Positions 6,958 to 16,605 of a stretch of DNA of 64,000 nt are shown here, piece after piece (position 1 is the first letter of the stretch; each line of letters opens with the position of its first letter). Both the position numbers and the translations under genes were made by a program. The stretch lies in the NCBI GenBank assembly GCA_023421505.1, contig JAEZTJ010000025.1, positions 1-64,000 of the forward strand, given 5' to 3'. The notes under the pieces were generated by a model, which saw nothing but the letters and a program-made list of their open reading frames with translations, ran no database searches and had not been told where the DNA came from. This stretch comes from Bacillota bacterium. Its GTDB lineage: Bacteria; Bacillota; Clostridia; Lachnospirales; Lachnospiraceae.

Positions 6958-7806
6958 ATGAATCGTCAAGAATATTTTCATCATGAACAAATAGATAAAG
7001 CTATAATAAGAATTATTGGTATAGGAAAAGAGTTGAGTTATTTGATATTAGGCAGCAACAAAGCTGCACTAGTTGATACTGGATTAGGTATCGGGAATAT
7101 CCGTGAATATGTAGAAGCCTTAACTAATCTGCCAATAATCGTGATTTTAACACACGCCCACATTGATCATTCCGCCGGAAGTTTTTATTTCGATCAAGTT
7201 TATCTGACGACTGAAGATGCCAAGCTTTTGGACCTAGAATTCAACAATAATCAGTGTAACGAAATGAAGAATGCGCTTATACAATTTGCGAGAGCCACAA
7301 ATCGACAGCTAGGAGAAATTGATATAAAGGAAATAGTCATACCATATAATAGAAAGTTTAATGTACTATTAGATGGTGATGTCTTTGACCTTGGAAACAT
7401 TTCTTTAGAAGTTCTTGCTTGTCCAGGACACACCAAAGGAAGTGTAATGATTTTAATTAAAGAATTACGGACCATAATTTTTGGTGACGCTTGTTGTCCG
7501 TATACATGGGTGCATCTTCCAGAATCAACCAGTGTAGTGGATTATAGAGATTCATTGTTAAGAATTAAATCAAGAGAATCTGACTATGACCGAGTTTTAT
7601 TATCACATAGACCAAATGATACAAAAAAAGAGATATTGGATGAAATAATTCACATATGTGAAGAAGTATTAGATGGGAGAAGTGATAAGATTCCTTTTGA
7701 GTTTAACGGATATTACCAATCTTATATTGCAAAAAAAGTTAATGAAGAGGATGCTAACATTCGGGCGGATGGAAAAATTGGTAACATCATCTATAAAAAT
7801 GATTAA
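6958..7806 (+). CDS. Metallo-beta-lactamase-fold hydrolase
   Basis: The 282-residue protein carries the zinc motif HAHIDH (about residues 71-76), the later metal ligands in CPGHTKGS and IFGDACC, and SHRPND where the last histidine is expected. This is the glyoxalase-II/MBL-fold hydrolase family; the substrate is unknown. ATG 6958 has GGAGA six bases upstream and is preferred over the ATG at 6913, which has no site. It lies right after the fossil island end and is itself followed by an integrase scrap at 7825, so it may be the cargo of another decayed unit. Confidence 0.8.
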   Translation: MNRQEYFHHEQIDKAIIRIIGIGKELSYLILGSNKAALVDTGLGIGNIREYVEALTNLPIIVILTHAHIDHSAGSFYFDQVYLTTEDAKLLDLEFNNNQCNEMKNALIQFARATNRQLGEIDIKEIVIPYNRKFNVLLDGDVFDLGNISLEVLACPGHTKGSVMILIKELRTIIFGDACCPYTWVHLPESTSVVDYRDSLLRIKSRESDYDRVLLSHRPNDTKKEILDEIIHICEEVLDGRSDKIPFEFNGYYQSYIAKKVNEEDANIRADGKIGNIIYKND

Positions 7807-7824
7807 TACGAATTGAATTACCCT

Positions 7825-7846
7825 TCTTGAACGTCACTGCGGCATC
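7825..7846 (-). other. Short integrase-gene scrap
   Basis: tcttgaacgtcactgcggcatc matches integrase bases 341-362 at 19 of 22 positions. It is too short to code but indicates that integrase DNA once extended here. A chance match cannot be excluded. Confidence 0.4.
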
Positions 7847-7887
7847 AAGCTAAAAGATGATTTTAAGTAATATACAGGGAGGTACCT

Positions 7888-8490
7888 ATGCGAGTAGGAG
7901 ATAAAATAGTATTTGACAAATATGAATGGCGAGTACTTGACATACAAAACGATACGGCTTTAATTATTACCGAATATATTATAGAACAGCGTGCTTATCA
8001 TGACGCTTATAAAGATATAACATGGGCTGACTGTTCGTTAAGAAAATATCTTAACAATGAGTTTTATAACAAATTCACCGCAGCTGATCAATCAAGAATA
8101 ATTCCGGCAATAAACAAAAATCCTGACAATCAGTGGTATGGTTCAAAAGGCGGTGCAGATACGAGGGATAGCATATTTTTGTTAAGCCTTGAGGAAGTAA
8201 CGTGCCAATACTTCGGTGATAGCAGTTCAAAGCTACATAACCCAGGAAATAATCAAAGATATTGGTTTGAACGAAAAGATGAAAACAACAGTAAGCGAAT
8301 AGCAAGGCTTAAAGGTAACATATGGAGCTCGTGGTGGTGGATACGGTCACCAGGCCGAGTTAATGTAAAAGCAGTGTATGTCCATGGTGACGGTAATATA
8401 GGTATCCAAGGAAATAATATATTGAAAGGCAACATCAGTGAGGGCAAATGTTTAGGCGGTATCCGTCCCGCTTTGTGGTTTAAGTTGTAA
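7888..8490 (+). CDS. DUF6273 (lectin-like fold) protein
   Basis: The 200-residue soluble protein starts with VGDKIVFDKYEWRVL, has SLRKYLNNEFYNKF near residue 52, and ends with WWWIRSPGR...GGIRPALWFKL, the layout I recall for DUF6273 domains, which are common in Clostridia and related to the C-type-lectin/formylglycine-enzyme fold. It has no signal peptide and no membrane segment. AGGGAGGTACCT lies just upstream of ATG 7888. Function is unknown. No reverse transcriptase or template repeat is nearby, so there is no sign of a diversity-generating system. Confidence 0.75.
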   Translation: MRVGDKIVFDKYEWRVLDIQNDTALIITEYIIEQRAYHDAYKDITWADCSLRKYLNNEFYNKFTAADQSRIIPAINKNPDNQWYGSKGGADTRDSIFLLSLEEVTCQYFGDSSSKLHNPGNNQRYWFERKDENNSKRIARLKGNIWSSWWWIRSPGRVNVKAVYVHGDGNIGIQGNNILKGNISEGKCLGGIRPALWFKL

Positions 8491-8581
8491 GTTAGTTAAG
8501 TTGTAGCAAATAAAATCAAGCAATAATCTCACCATATCTTTATAATAAAGGTAGGGTGGTTGAAACGAGGTAAACAGGTGA

Positions 8582-9547
8582 ATGTATGAGTGGCAAAAGC
8601 AAATTCAAATAATCGTTGATGAGATTGACAACTGTATTAAAAACTATAATGATGAAGCCTTGACACTATGCTTTCTTTCTAAAAGACTGGGTTATTCCGA
8701 ATTTTATACAACGAGAAAATTCAAAGAAATATCGGGTATGCAATTTAGGGATTATCTACGGCATAGAAAATTAGCCTTTGCACTAAAAGAGGTAAGAGAT
8801 AGTGAAAAAAACATTTTGGATATTGCTTTTGATTATGGTTTTTCATCACATGAAGCCTTTACTAGAGCTTTCAAGGGAACATATGGTGTAACTCCCAGTG
8901 AATACCGAAAAAAGCCTAGGCCTGTCATTCTTCGAACGAAAATAAACTCTTTCGACCGCTACTTTTTCGGATTTGGAGAGATTGGTATGATGAAATCTAC
9001 TGATACTGTTAAAATTTATTTTGTAACCATTCCCGCACACAAATTTTTGCACATTAAAAACTATGAAAGTAATGGGTATTGGGATTTTTGGCAAAAGCAA
9101 AGTCTTATTCCGGGACAAAACTACGATACAATTTGCGGCTTACTAGACAGTATTAAGGGCAAATTGGATGATGATGGCGGGAGCGAAGCTAACAGCGGCA
9201 GCGGTCAGATTATGGCATACATTAATGACCCGGACGGCAGACTCTGCGATTGGGGTATTCCGCGTACAGAGTGTTACGGTGTACGTCTTCCTTTTGATTA
9301 CAAGGGCGAAGTACCACCGCAAATGCTTATGACTGATGTTCCCGAAGCCGAGTATATTGTTTTTGAACACGGGCCATTCGATTATGAGCAGGAAAATCGT
9401 AGTGTAGAGGAAAAGATGGAAAAGGCAATGGCAACTTTTGATTTTGAAGGTACCGGTTATAGCTTTGATACTTCCCCCGGTAGAATAATTTATTTTTTAT
9501 TTAATCCGGAGCGGTTTTGGAAGTATATCAGACCAGTACGGAAGTAA
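8582..9547 (+). CDS. AraC-family regulator with GyrI-like effector domain
   Basis: Residues 1-115 form the paired helix-turn-helix DNA-binding domain, including LSKRLGYSEFYTTRKFKE and the second motif DIAFDYGFSSHEAFTRAFK followed by YGVTPSEYRK. The remaining 200 residues (VKIYFVTIPAHKFLHI..., ending FLFNPERFWKYI) fit the GyrI/BmrR-type small-molecule-binding domain found in this arrangement. It probably senses a hydrophobic compound. Its target is not visible: the convergent ABC exporter downstream (9648-13263) is a plausible but unproven partner. Start at ATG 8582 follows GAGG/AGGTGA. Confidence 0.85.
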   Translation: MYEWQKQIQIIVDEIDNCIKNYNDEALTLCFLSKRLGYSEFYTTRKFKEISGMQFRDYLRHRKLAFALKEVRDSEKNILDIAFDYGFSSHEAFTRAFKGTYGVTPSEYRKKPRPVILRTKINSFDRYFFGFGEIGMMKSTDTVKIYFVTIPAHKFLHIKNYESNGYWDFWQKQSLIPGQNYDTICGLLDSIKGKLDDDGGSEANSGSGQIMAYINDPDGRLCDWGIPRTECYGVRLPFDYKGEVPPQMLMTDVPEAEYIVFEHGPFDYEQENRSVEEKMEKAMATFDFEGTGYSFDTSPGRIIYFLFNPERFWKYIRPVRK

Positions 9548-9596
9548 GTAAAATCAACTACCTATCCACTTTAGTAAATATGGTAAATAATCTCGT

Positions 9597-9632
9597 GAGA
9601 CTGGCAATTAATTATAGCCAGTCTCTTTTTTT
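9597..9632 (+). terminator. Rho-independent terminator of the AraC gene
   Basis: gagactggc (9597-9605) pairs with gccagtctc (9617-9625), followed by seven T residues. Confidence 0.85.
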
Positions 9633-9647
9633 ACGAAAAGGCATATT

Positions 9648-11399
9648 CTACTCTTGATTAAACTGCATTTTATGTAAATTGTAATAAAGCTTTCCATTCA
9701 TTATTAGCTCCGAATGCTTACCGCATTCAACGATTTTGCCTTCTTTAACAATATAAATAACATCGGCATGCTCTATTGTTGAGAGCCGATGCGCTATGAT
9801 AATTGATGTCTTCCCTTTCATCAATGTATTTAGAGCGTCCTGTATACATTGTTCACTTTGTGAATCAAGCGAGGAGGTTGCTTCATCAAGCAGCAAAATC
9901 GGAGCATCCTTTAAGACTGCTCTGGCTATAGCAATTCGCTGCTTTTGACCTCCTGACAGCTTGATACCCCGTTCTCCAACAATTGTAGCATAACCATCTG
10001 AAAGCTCCATTATAAATTCATCTGCGTAAGCAGCTTTCGCTGCTGCTTTTATCTCCGCTAAGGAAGCATCCGGTTTGCCATATCTGATGTTCTCTTCAAT
10101 TGTAGTGTCAAATATATATGCATCCTGAGGAACATAAGATATTAATGCTCTGAGTTCCTCCAGGGTATAAGAATTTAGTGGTCTATTATTGATTGACATA
10201 TACCCTGCATTTGGCTGGTAAAACCCAAGGATCAGTTTTATAATCGTACTTTTGCCTCCGCCGCTCGGACCTGCAAGTGCAGCAATCTCTCCCTTTTTTA
10301 CCTTAAGATTAATTTTGTTTAGTACGTTATTATCTTCTGTATCATATGAAAATTCTATATCTTTCATAGTTATCATGGTATCAATGTCATCTGTACCTGC
10401 AATATCTATTCTTTCTGTTTCTTTCTCAGTACCCGTAATAGTGGATACTCTTGTGGAGCCTGCCAGATAGCTCTGAAGATTTATCAGTAATCCATTAATA
10501 TCACTGAACATCCTGTTGACATTACCCAGAAGAATAATCATTGAAATAACGGAACCGAGGTTGCCAATCCCCTTAAGGGCTAAAAATGAAGCTAATAATA
10601 TTACTCCTATAAAATTAATTGATCCAAACAAGAAATTACGGCTTTCTAAAAATGCATTTTTCTTTGCGACAGCCAAATTAGCACTTAAGATATCTTCATT
10701 AATACGCATGGTTTTATCCATCATAGATTTACCAAGCTGATAACTTTTGATTGTCACAAAGCCATTTATCACATTTGAAAGATTTTCGGTATACTGACCA
10801 ACCATTTTCTGAATACTATGGTTAATTTCTCTAAGTTGATTGGTTTGATTAAAATTAATAACAACAGAAATTAATCCTATAAAAATCAATAAAATACTTA
10901 CCTTCCAGTCAAGTAATAGCATCGCAGCAATCGAACTTAGTCCACTTAACAGCGTTACAACAAACATACGAAATGGCCATTTATACGCGTTTTCCATTGT
11001 AGGAATATCATTTGTCAACCTGGCTATCACATCACCACTATGGTTATGCTCTATAAATGCTGCTGGTAGATGCAGAATATGATCAAAAACTCTCTTTCTT
11101 ATGTTCGCTGTTGTTGTTTCAAATATTTTAAATAGATAAAATTCCTCGATAACAAAAATTAACATACCTAAACCCGAGATGATAAAGGTTAATATAACCC
11201 CCTGCTTTAGCAATTCCATACTTGATTTAACAGCCGCATCAATCATGAGCTTCATAACAATAGGCGTGAGCATATAAAAACTGATCTCCGTAAGGCAGTC
11301 AAGTGCCATAATCATAAAGTAAACCGGCTTATTTGGTTTAACATAGCTAAAAATATGTCGATATTCTTTTAAATTTATTTTTTTCATCTTAATACCCAT
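9648..11399 (-). CDS. ABC exporter half-transporter (membrane + ATPase), second gene of a pair
   Basis: The 583-residue protein has an N-terminal six-helix ABC type-1 membrane domain (about 20-310) and a C-terminal ATPase with Walker A GPSGGGKST, signature LSGGQKQRIAIARA, Walker B ILLLDEATS and switch IAHRLS. It is the usual MsbA/LmrA-like half-size. It lies 91 bases after the stop of a second half-transporter on the same strand, so the two probably form a heterodimer exporting a drug, lipid or peptide. ATG 11399 and ATG 11387 (MKKINLK) are both possible starts; neither has a strong ribosome site. Confidence 0.9.
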   Translation of the reverse strand: MGIKMKKINLKEYRHIFSYVKPNKPVYFMIMALDCLTEISFYMLTPIVMKLMIDAAVKSSMELLKQGVILTFIISGLGMLIFVIEEFYLFKIFETTTANIRKRVFDHILHLPAAFIEHNHSGDVIARLTNDIPTMENAYKWPFRMFVVTLLSGLSSIAAMLLLDWKVSILLIFIGLISVVINFNQTNQLREINHSIQKMVGQYTENLSNVINGFVTIKSYQLGKSMMDKTMRINEDILSANLAVAKKNAFLESRNFLFGSINFIGVILLASFLALKGIGNLGSVISMIILLGNVNRMFSDINGLLINLQSYLAGSTRVSTITGTEKETERIDIAGTDDIDTMITMKDIEFSYDTEDNNVLNKINLKVKKGEIAALAGPSGGGKSTIIKLILGFYQPNAGYMSINNRPLNSYTLEELRALISYVPQDAYIFDTTIEENIRYGKPDASLAEIKAAAKAAYADEFIMELSDGYATIVGERGIKLSGGQKQRIAIARAVLKDAPILLLDEATSSLDSQSEQCIQDALNTLMKGKTSIIIAHRLSTIEHADVIYIVKEGKIVECGKHSELIMNGKLYYNLHKMQFNQE

Positions 11400-11490
11400 C
11401 TCTTGCTATAAATTCTTATGATCCTTTCATAAATAAACGATCGTAAGAGGCCTGTAGCTTCTTTTCTTATTTTATATGGTTTGACAATTG

Positions 11491-13263
11491 TCAAACTGCC
11501 TTTTCCGCTAATTGACTTGTATATAACCGACTATAAAGACTATTTACTGCAATAAGCTTTTTATGTGTTCCTTTCTCGACTAACTTGCCATTCTCAATTA
11601 CAAGGATTTCATCAACATCTTTGATCGTAGATAGCCTGTGCGTAACAATAAGTACCGTTTTATTTTCCATTAAGCTTGACATTGCATTCTGGAAAAGTGT
11701 TTCGTTAATTGTATCCAGCGCTGATGTTGGTTCGTCAAGAAGTATGACCGGGGCGTCCTTAAGAATCGCTCTAGCTAACGCTATTCTTTGTCTTTGCCCC
11801 CCTGATAGCTTAATGCCCCTTTCTCCGACCAGGGTATCATATCCATTCGCTAGCTCCATGATAAATTCATGTGCATTTGCTGCTTTCGCCGCAGCTATTA
11901 CTTCCTCGGATGTTGAGTTAGGTCTTCCTGCTGCAATATTATCGAATATTGACTCGGGGAAAAGATAAGAATCTTGTGATACCAAACAAATCTTATTCCT
12001 GATTGCTTCAAGATTCCAATCCTTGTGGGAATGACCAAAGAATTCTATCGTTCCGTCATATTGTTCATAAAAACCAGATATCAATTTAAGAACGGTGCTC
12101 TTACCACATCCGCTGGCTCCGACAAGAGCGGTCTTTGAACCTTTCTTTAAGGAAAAATTCAAACTATTCAGTATCAATTTGGAAGTATCGGTACTATACG
12201 AAAAACTTACATTTTTGAATTGGACGGCCATATCATGATCAGATAATGAAAAACTATTACCATCCGTTCTTTCGATCGGTTTCTCCATTATTTCAAATAA
12301 CCGTTCTGCCTTACCAAGGGCTGAATGAAAATTACCGACAACCCTTGGAATGGCTGAAAGTGGCCAAACGATGTTGTTTAATAAGTAGACAAAGGCAGGT
12401 AGCTGTCCGGGTGTAATCTCTTTATTGATAGCTAAGTACGAACCATATATTAAGCAGGTGGTAAAAGGTGACGACCATAATATTATATTAAATATTGGGA
12501 GAAATTTCAGTCTGTGAATCCCCTTTACCTGAAACTGTAAGCATTGATGAATAAAGGCTGAATACTTAGCATAAATTACTTTTTCCAAATTAAATGCTTT
12601 TACAATAAAAATCCCGCCATAAGAATCCTGCGCCGTAGCGTTCGCTTTTCCAACCTCTTTTGAAGCATCCTTAAAGTATTCTGACATAGGCTTCGTTATT
12701 TTTGTGGAAAGAAATAAGACCGGCGGTATAATAATGGTCGAAATCACATAAAGCTTCCAGTTGATACTGATTAGATATGCTGAAGAAAGAAGGAGTGATA
12801 TTAATTTGACCGCTATTTGAAATAGCTCCTCTCCTATAAAGCTCTGTACAGAATTTAAATCTCCTGTAAACCTTGAAATCAAATCCCCAGTATGGTTATC
12901 TTCGATAAATGAAATTGGAAGTCCTTGCAAATGCCTAACTGCATCATTTCGGATATCCTTCATTATATTCGTTTGAAATACCCTATAAAGGTAAGTCGAT
13001 ATATAGGTTATGATTATACCGGCCAGGACGATGATACTTACCAACATAATATTATGATAAAGAATATCTTTTTCTCTTTTAATCGCAGCATCAATTGATA
13101 TGTTAATAAGATCTGCGAATTTTAGATTAATCAGTGATCCTAAAAATGATAAAATCATATAGGAAATGATGATGCGCTTATATTGGCCAACATATGTAAA
13201 AATTTTAGAAAAGATTTTTTTTGAGTTTGATTTTAGCTTATTATCTGGTTGCTTTCTTATCAT
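11491..13263 (-). CDS. ABC exporter half-transporter, first gene of a pair
   Basis: About 590 residues: a six-helix membrane domain (roughly 30-320) and an ATPase with Walker A GASGCGKST, LSGGQRQRIALARA, VILLDEPTS and VTHRLS. The start is set at ATG 13263 because GGAGG ends six bases before it; an ATG at 13269 touches GGAGG directly. Partner of the 9648-11399 product. Both ATPases keep the Walker B glutamate in this reading, so no degenerate site is obvious. Substrate unknown. Confidence 0.9.
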   Translation of the reverse strand: MIRKQPDNKLKSNSKKIFSKIFTYVGQYKRIIISYMILSFLGSLINLKFADLINISIDAAIKREKDILYHNIMLVSIIVLAGIIITYISTYLYRVFQTNIMKDIRNDAVRHLQGLPISFIEDNHTGDLISRFTGDLNSVQSFIGEELFQIAVKLISLLLSSAYLISINWKLYVISTIIIPPVLFLSTKITKPMSEYFKDASKEVGKANATAQDSYGGIFIVKAFNLEKVIYAKYSAFIHQCLQFQVKGIHRLKFLPIFNIILWSSPFTTCLIYGSYLAINKEITPGQLPAFVYLLNNIVWPLSAIPRVVGNFHSALGKAERLFEIMEKPIERTDGNSFSLSDHDMAVQFKNVSFSYSTDTSKLILNSLNFSLKKGSKTALVGASGCGKSTVLKLISGFYEQYDGTIEFFGHSHKDWNLEAIRNKICLVSQDSYLFPESIFDNIAAGRPNSTSEEVIAAAKAANAHEFIMELANGYDTLVGERGIKLSGGQRQRIALARAILKDAPVILLDEPTSALDTINETLFQNAMSSLMENKTVLIVTHRLSTIKDVDEILVIENGKLVEKGTHKKLIAVNSLYSRLYTSQLAEKAV

Positions 13264-13269
13264 CTTCAT

Positions 13270-13747
13270 CCTCCAATGAACTAGAAAATCAGTTTATTCT
13301 TGAAATCAGCTAAATTTTCTTAAAAGTTCGTACAAATAGTACTTTTAGGAATATCTTACCATCTCGATTTCTTATTGTAAACCTATGTTTTTTATATATT
13401 TATTAAACGTGCTTTTATTCTATTATCATACCCGCCTCAAGGAGTTAGCTTAATTATTATAATTATATAATTAAATGATTATGGTTTATTAGTAAAATTT
13501 TATATGATATACTTGTATCATTATGGATAAGCAATAATATATAAGCGAGATGAACAAGCTATGCTGATAGTAGAAACCGCCACTTTAAAATCCCAGAAAG
13601 CATTTTATTTCTTTTATAAAAGGGATTTTAGTATTCTTAATTGTTGTAGTAATTGACGGACTACTATTATCACTCGTTTAGCACTCATATATTATCAATG
13701 TTGAAGCAATTAGCAATTTACTACATAAATACGATGCGGAGGCTCAT
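13270..13747. other. Intergenic stretch between divergent genes
   Basis: No gene is supported. A hairpin aaaatccc (13587-13594) / gggatttt (13622-13629) is visible, and the rest is A+T-rich promoter-like DNA. Confidence 0.4.
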
Positions 13748-14095
13748 ATGAAGATTGGAGAAGTAGGATTATTATCGAATGATGTTATAAAACTTGCTAA
13801 TTTCTATAAAGATTTTCTAGGTATTAATAATGACAGTAATGATACTATACATCAAACTATAATTGCGGAAGAAACTATGTTAACAATATATAATGATGGC
13901 ACAACAAAAAATAATCTTAATCAAAATATATGTCTTGCTTTTACAGTGCCAGATGTAGATGAGGAATATAAAAGAATAATAAAGTTAGGTGTTGAAATAA
14001 TTGAAAAACCTACTACACGTCCATGGGGAGTTAGAAATATGAGCTTTTATGACCCTGACAGAAATGTAATCTACTTACGAAGCATGCTTAATTAA
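13748..14095 (+). CDS. VOC-superfamily (glyoxalase/bleomycin-resistance fold) protein
   Basis: The 115-residue protein has the two beta-alpha-beta-beta-beta repeats of the VOC fold: GEVGLLSNDVIKLANFYKDFLGI at the start, and FTVPDVDEEYKRIIKLGVEI then RPWGVRNMSFYDPDRNVIYL at the end. The Asp-Pro-Asp-Arg-Asn turn is typical. Metal ligands are not complete (the N-terminal His is absent), so a binding or non-canonical role is as likely as catalysis. GCGGAGG lies upstream of the start. Confidence 0.8.
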   Translation: MKIGEVGLLSNDVIKLANFYKDFLGINNDSNDTIHQTIIAEETMLTIYNDGTTKNNLNQNICLAFTVPDVDEEYKRIIKLGVEIIEKPTTRPWGVRNMSFYDPDRNVIYLRSMLN

Positions 14096-14171
14096 TTATT
14101 CGTATTCAATATATTATTATATTATTAAGTATAATTGAAGAATTCAAGAGAGATGGAGTTTAAGATTATTT

Positions 14172-14945
14172 ATGATGAACACTAAAAATATAGCGCACGC
14201 AATTGAAGATAGTTTAATTGATTACCTACAGGTTATAGCTAAAAACGGTAAAAGACCATTTACTTTAAATCATAATATAGGATGGATAAAAACATTTCCT
14301 ACAGCCTGGTCCAACTTCATATTTTATGCTAATTTTGATGATAATAACATTGAAGAACAACTTAGTCAGATTTGTAACAAAATGAAAACCGGAGAACTTC
14401 CTAAGGATTGGGTAATTGGACCAAGGTCATTTCCAACAGACCTGGGAGATTATTTAGAAAAGCATAGTATCAAAAAACAGTATTCTATGGCTGGAATGGC
14501 TATTGATTTATCAAAGATGGACAAGGTTGTGACTTTACCTAATAATATACATATAGAATTAGTAGATACAAAAGCAAAGCTTGCATTATGGGCAGATATT
14601 GTTTCTAAAGCTTTATGGAATAATGAGCCCTTTGAAGCTTGTCTATTTGAAAATCAACTTGGCAGCCCTGATTATAAATTTTATCTTGCTTTCCATAATA
14701 ATGAAGCTGTGGCCTCTTCCATGCTTATACTTACGAAAGGTGTAGCAGAAATAAACATGGTATCTACTCTTCAACAATATCAGAGAATGGGAATTGGTTC
14801 TGCAATGACAATAGTACCTTTACTGTATGCGAAGAAAATCGGATATCAGCTCGGAGTTTTACAAGCAAGCAAACCGGGTGAGCCCGTATATCGTAAAATC
14901 GGTTTTCAAGAATATTGTAGGTTTCATGTATATCGATATCAATAA
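14172..14945 (+). CDS. GNAT-family N-acetyltransferase
   Basis: The 257-residue protein has an N-terminal helical region of about 110 residues and a C-terminal GNAT domain with the acetyl-CoA loop QYQRMGIGSAMT and the late strand VYRKIGFQEYCRFHVYRY. Acceptor unknown. The start is ATG 14172 or 14175, with a GGAG unusually far upstream. It is 76 bases downstream of the VOC gene on the same strand and may be co-transcribed with it. Confidence 0.8.
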   Translation: MMNTKNIAHAIEDSLIDYLQVIAKNGKRPFTLNHNIGWIKTFPTAWSNFIFYANFDDNNIEEQLSQICNKMKTGELPKDWVIGPRSFPTDLGDYLEKHSIKKQYSMAGMAIDLSKMDKVVTLPNNIHIELVDTKAKLALWADIVSKALWNNEPFEACLFENQLGSPDYKFYLAFHNNEAVASSMLILTKGVAEINMVSTLQQYQRMGIGSAMTIVPLLYAKKIGYQLGVLQASKPGEPVYRKIGFQEYCRFHVYRYQ

Positions 14946-15036
14946 CCTAGTAGAATTTAAGAAGATGCATAATAAAAGTAATCATTCCGATAATGACATA
15001 CAATTATCAATGCATCAAGATTATTGTATTTACAAA

Positions 15037-16053
15037 TTATATAAGCTTCATAAAATAACAGATGAAATATAAAATCAGTAAATGAACAGGGTAGAAAAGA
15101 TAAAAAATATACTTCAGTTTCAAACCGCGTTTGCCATTATAAAAGTAAATCAAAGGCAGGTTTAAAAAGGCTGAAAATTCACTAAATGACATAACCGTAA
15201 GCGTAATACATCCACTGAGCATAGATTTTATACGGCTTCTGCGCAGTCCATACATAATCGCGATGGTAAGAATTCCAAAGCCGGCATAATCCGCACGAAG
15301 CAGCTCAGCGAGTAACATACCTGCAAATAAAACAGCTAAATCAGTAAATCTTACACTCGCCCTCTGCACTGAATTTTTCTTACACATCCAGGTATAGATA
15401 AGTAATGCGACAATACTAAAAACTCCAGCTAAGGTAAATAAGTTCATTATATCCAGACTTCTTTCTCCATCTTTCATAAAAGCCTGCGCAAAACCATTGA
15501 CTACATAAGATAGTGCACATCCAACCAGGATAGCTCCTATGACCGAAAGAATAGCGATATATTTCTTATTAATCAATACTTCTTCTACCAGCTTGAAGCC
15601 AAGCAATACCATAAGACCAATGAATAAGGTAATAAATACATTCTGATGCCCATTCGATAAAAGCTTTCCGCTAAAAGCTAAGTCAAATGGAATTTCTGAT
15701 AATAGCGCGAATACTGCAAGTCTTGATGCATACTTTTGTATATTGCTGGTATGCAAGAAGCCCTCGATCAGCAAAAAGCAGAAAATCGGAAATGCTATTC
15801 TTCCTATCAGTCTCATACTTGAATAAATAACAAATAATGTACCATTTTCAGCAAAAAAAGTCTGCGCCGCCTGTACATCCCCTGCTGCAAGATCATTTAA
15901 TCCTCTTTCTACAAGCATTTTTTCTAAGATTGCTGCTCCAATATGATCTATCAACATGGTAAATATTGCGATAAGCTTTAAGGTACTTCCGCTAATTCCC
16001 CTCGAAATCTGTCTGCTGTCTTTACTACCTGATGCATATGTATTGCTATCCAT
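15037..16053 (-). CDS. TraX-family membrane protein
   Basis: About 338 residues with eight or more hydrophobic helices. The N-terminal LKLIAIFTMLIDHIGAAI, RLIGRIAFPIFCFLLIEGF and the C-terminal FYNGKRG are TraX features (the F-plasmid TraX acetylates pilin; chromosomal firmicute members have unknown substrates). ATG 16053 follows GGAGGGTTAT, a better site than the ATG at 16065. No conjugation genes lie nearby, so it is probably a chromosomal acyltransferase-type membrane protein. Confidence 0.85.
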   Translation of the reverse strand: MDSNTYASGSKDSRQISRGISGSTLKLIAIFTMLIDHIGAAILEKMLVERGLNDLAAGDVQAAQTFFAENGTLFVIYSSMRLIGRIAFPIFCFLLIEGFLHTSNIQKYASRLAVFALLSEIPFDLAFSGKLLSNGHQNVFITLFIGLMVLLGFKLVEEVLINKKYIAILSVIGAILVGCALSYVVNGFAQAFMKDGERSLDIMNLFTLAGVFSIVALLIYTWMCKKNSVQRASVRFTDLAVLFAGMLLAELLRADYAGFGILTIAIMYGLRRSRIKSMLSGCITLTVMSFSEFSAFLNLPLIYFYNGKRGLKLKYIFYLFYPVHLLILYFICYFMKLI

Positions 16054-16186
16054 ATAACCCTCCATTTTGCCACAAACCCTCTAATTCGGATGGCAGCATT
16101 CTAATCTATCACCTTATTAATTTTAATTCTATTATATATGGTTATAAATAGCAATGTTTTTGTCTATTAATTTATGCCATATTAAC

Positions 16187-16365
16187 CTCCATGCCGCCAA
16201 AAACCTGCGAATTTGGGCAGCGCACAAATTTGCCGATTGAAAAATCTTTGATTTTTCAACCTAACCCCCTTCTGCCGCTTAAGCGGCATACATAAACTGA
16301 GCGAAAAGCACGCTTAGTGCTTTTTGCCGGTTGAAAAATGTTTCTTTTCAACCTACCCGACTCTT
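16187..16365. repeat. Structured dispersed repeat element
   Basis: The first 57 bases (cctccatgccgcc...) recur at 47098-47153 with few changes. Four hairpins follow: ttgaaaaatc/gatttttcaa (16237-16259), a perfect palindrome gccgcttaagcggc (16274-16287), aaaagcac/gtgctttt, and ggttgaaaa/ttttcaacc (about 16329-16353). There is no coding potential. It lies in the 550-base gap between the divergent TraX and Lgt genes. Confidence 0.6.
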
Positions 16366-16605
16366 GCACGAAATAAAAAATCAATTTAAGATATCTGACT
16401 ATGCGTTCTGAATATATAAACTTAATACAGCTTTTCTGTTCTGATATATTATTTTGTGTTTACTTCTACCAAGAAGTTGATTATAATTGAACCATTATTA
16501 TATACATACTAGTTTTGCAATATTTTACATTTCTATTATGCTTGCAATTTACAAAACTATATAGTTCCAAAATAACTTATATTATATTATCAATAGGAGG
16601 GCAAT

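Noticed and set aside
7888..8490. Diversity-generating retroelement target
   Set aside because: The lectin-like end fits the fold, but no reverse transcriptase, template repeat or accessory gene lies in the window.
15037..16053. TraX as a sign of a conjugative element
   Set aside because: No relaxase, coupling protein or secretion genes nearby; chromosomal TraX-like genes are common in this group.
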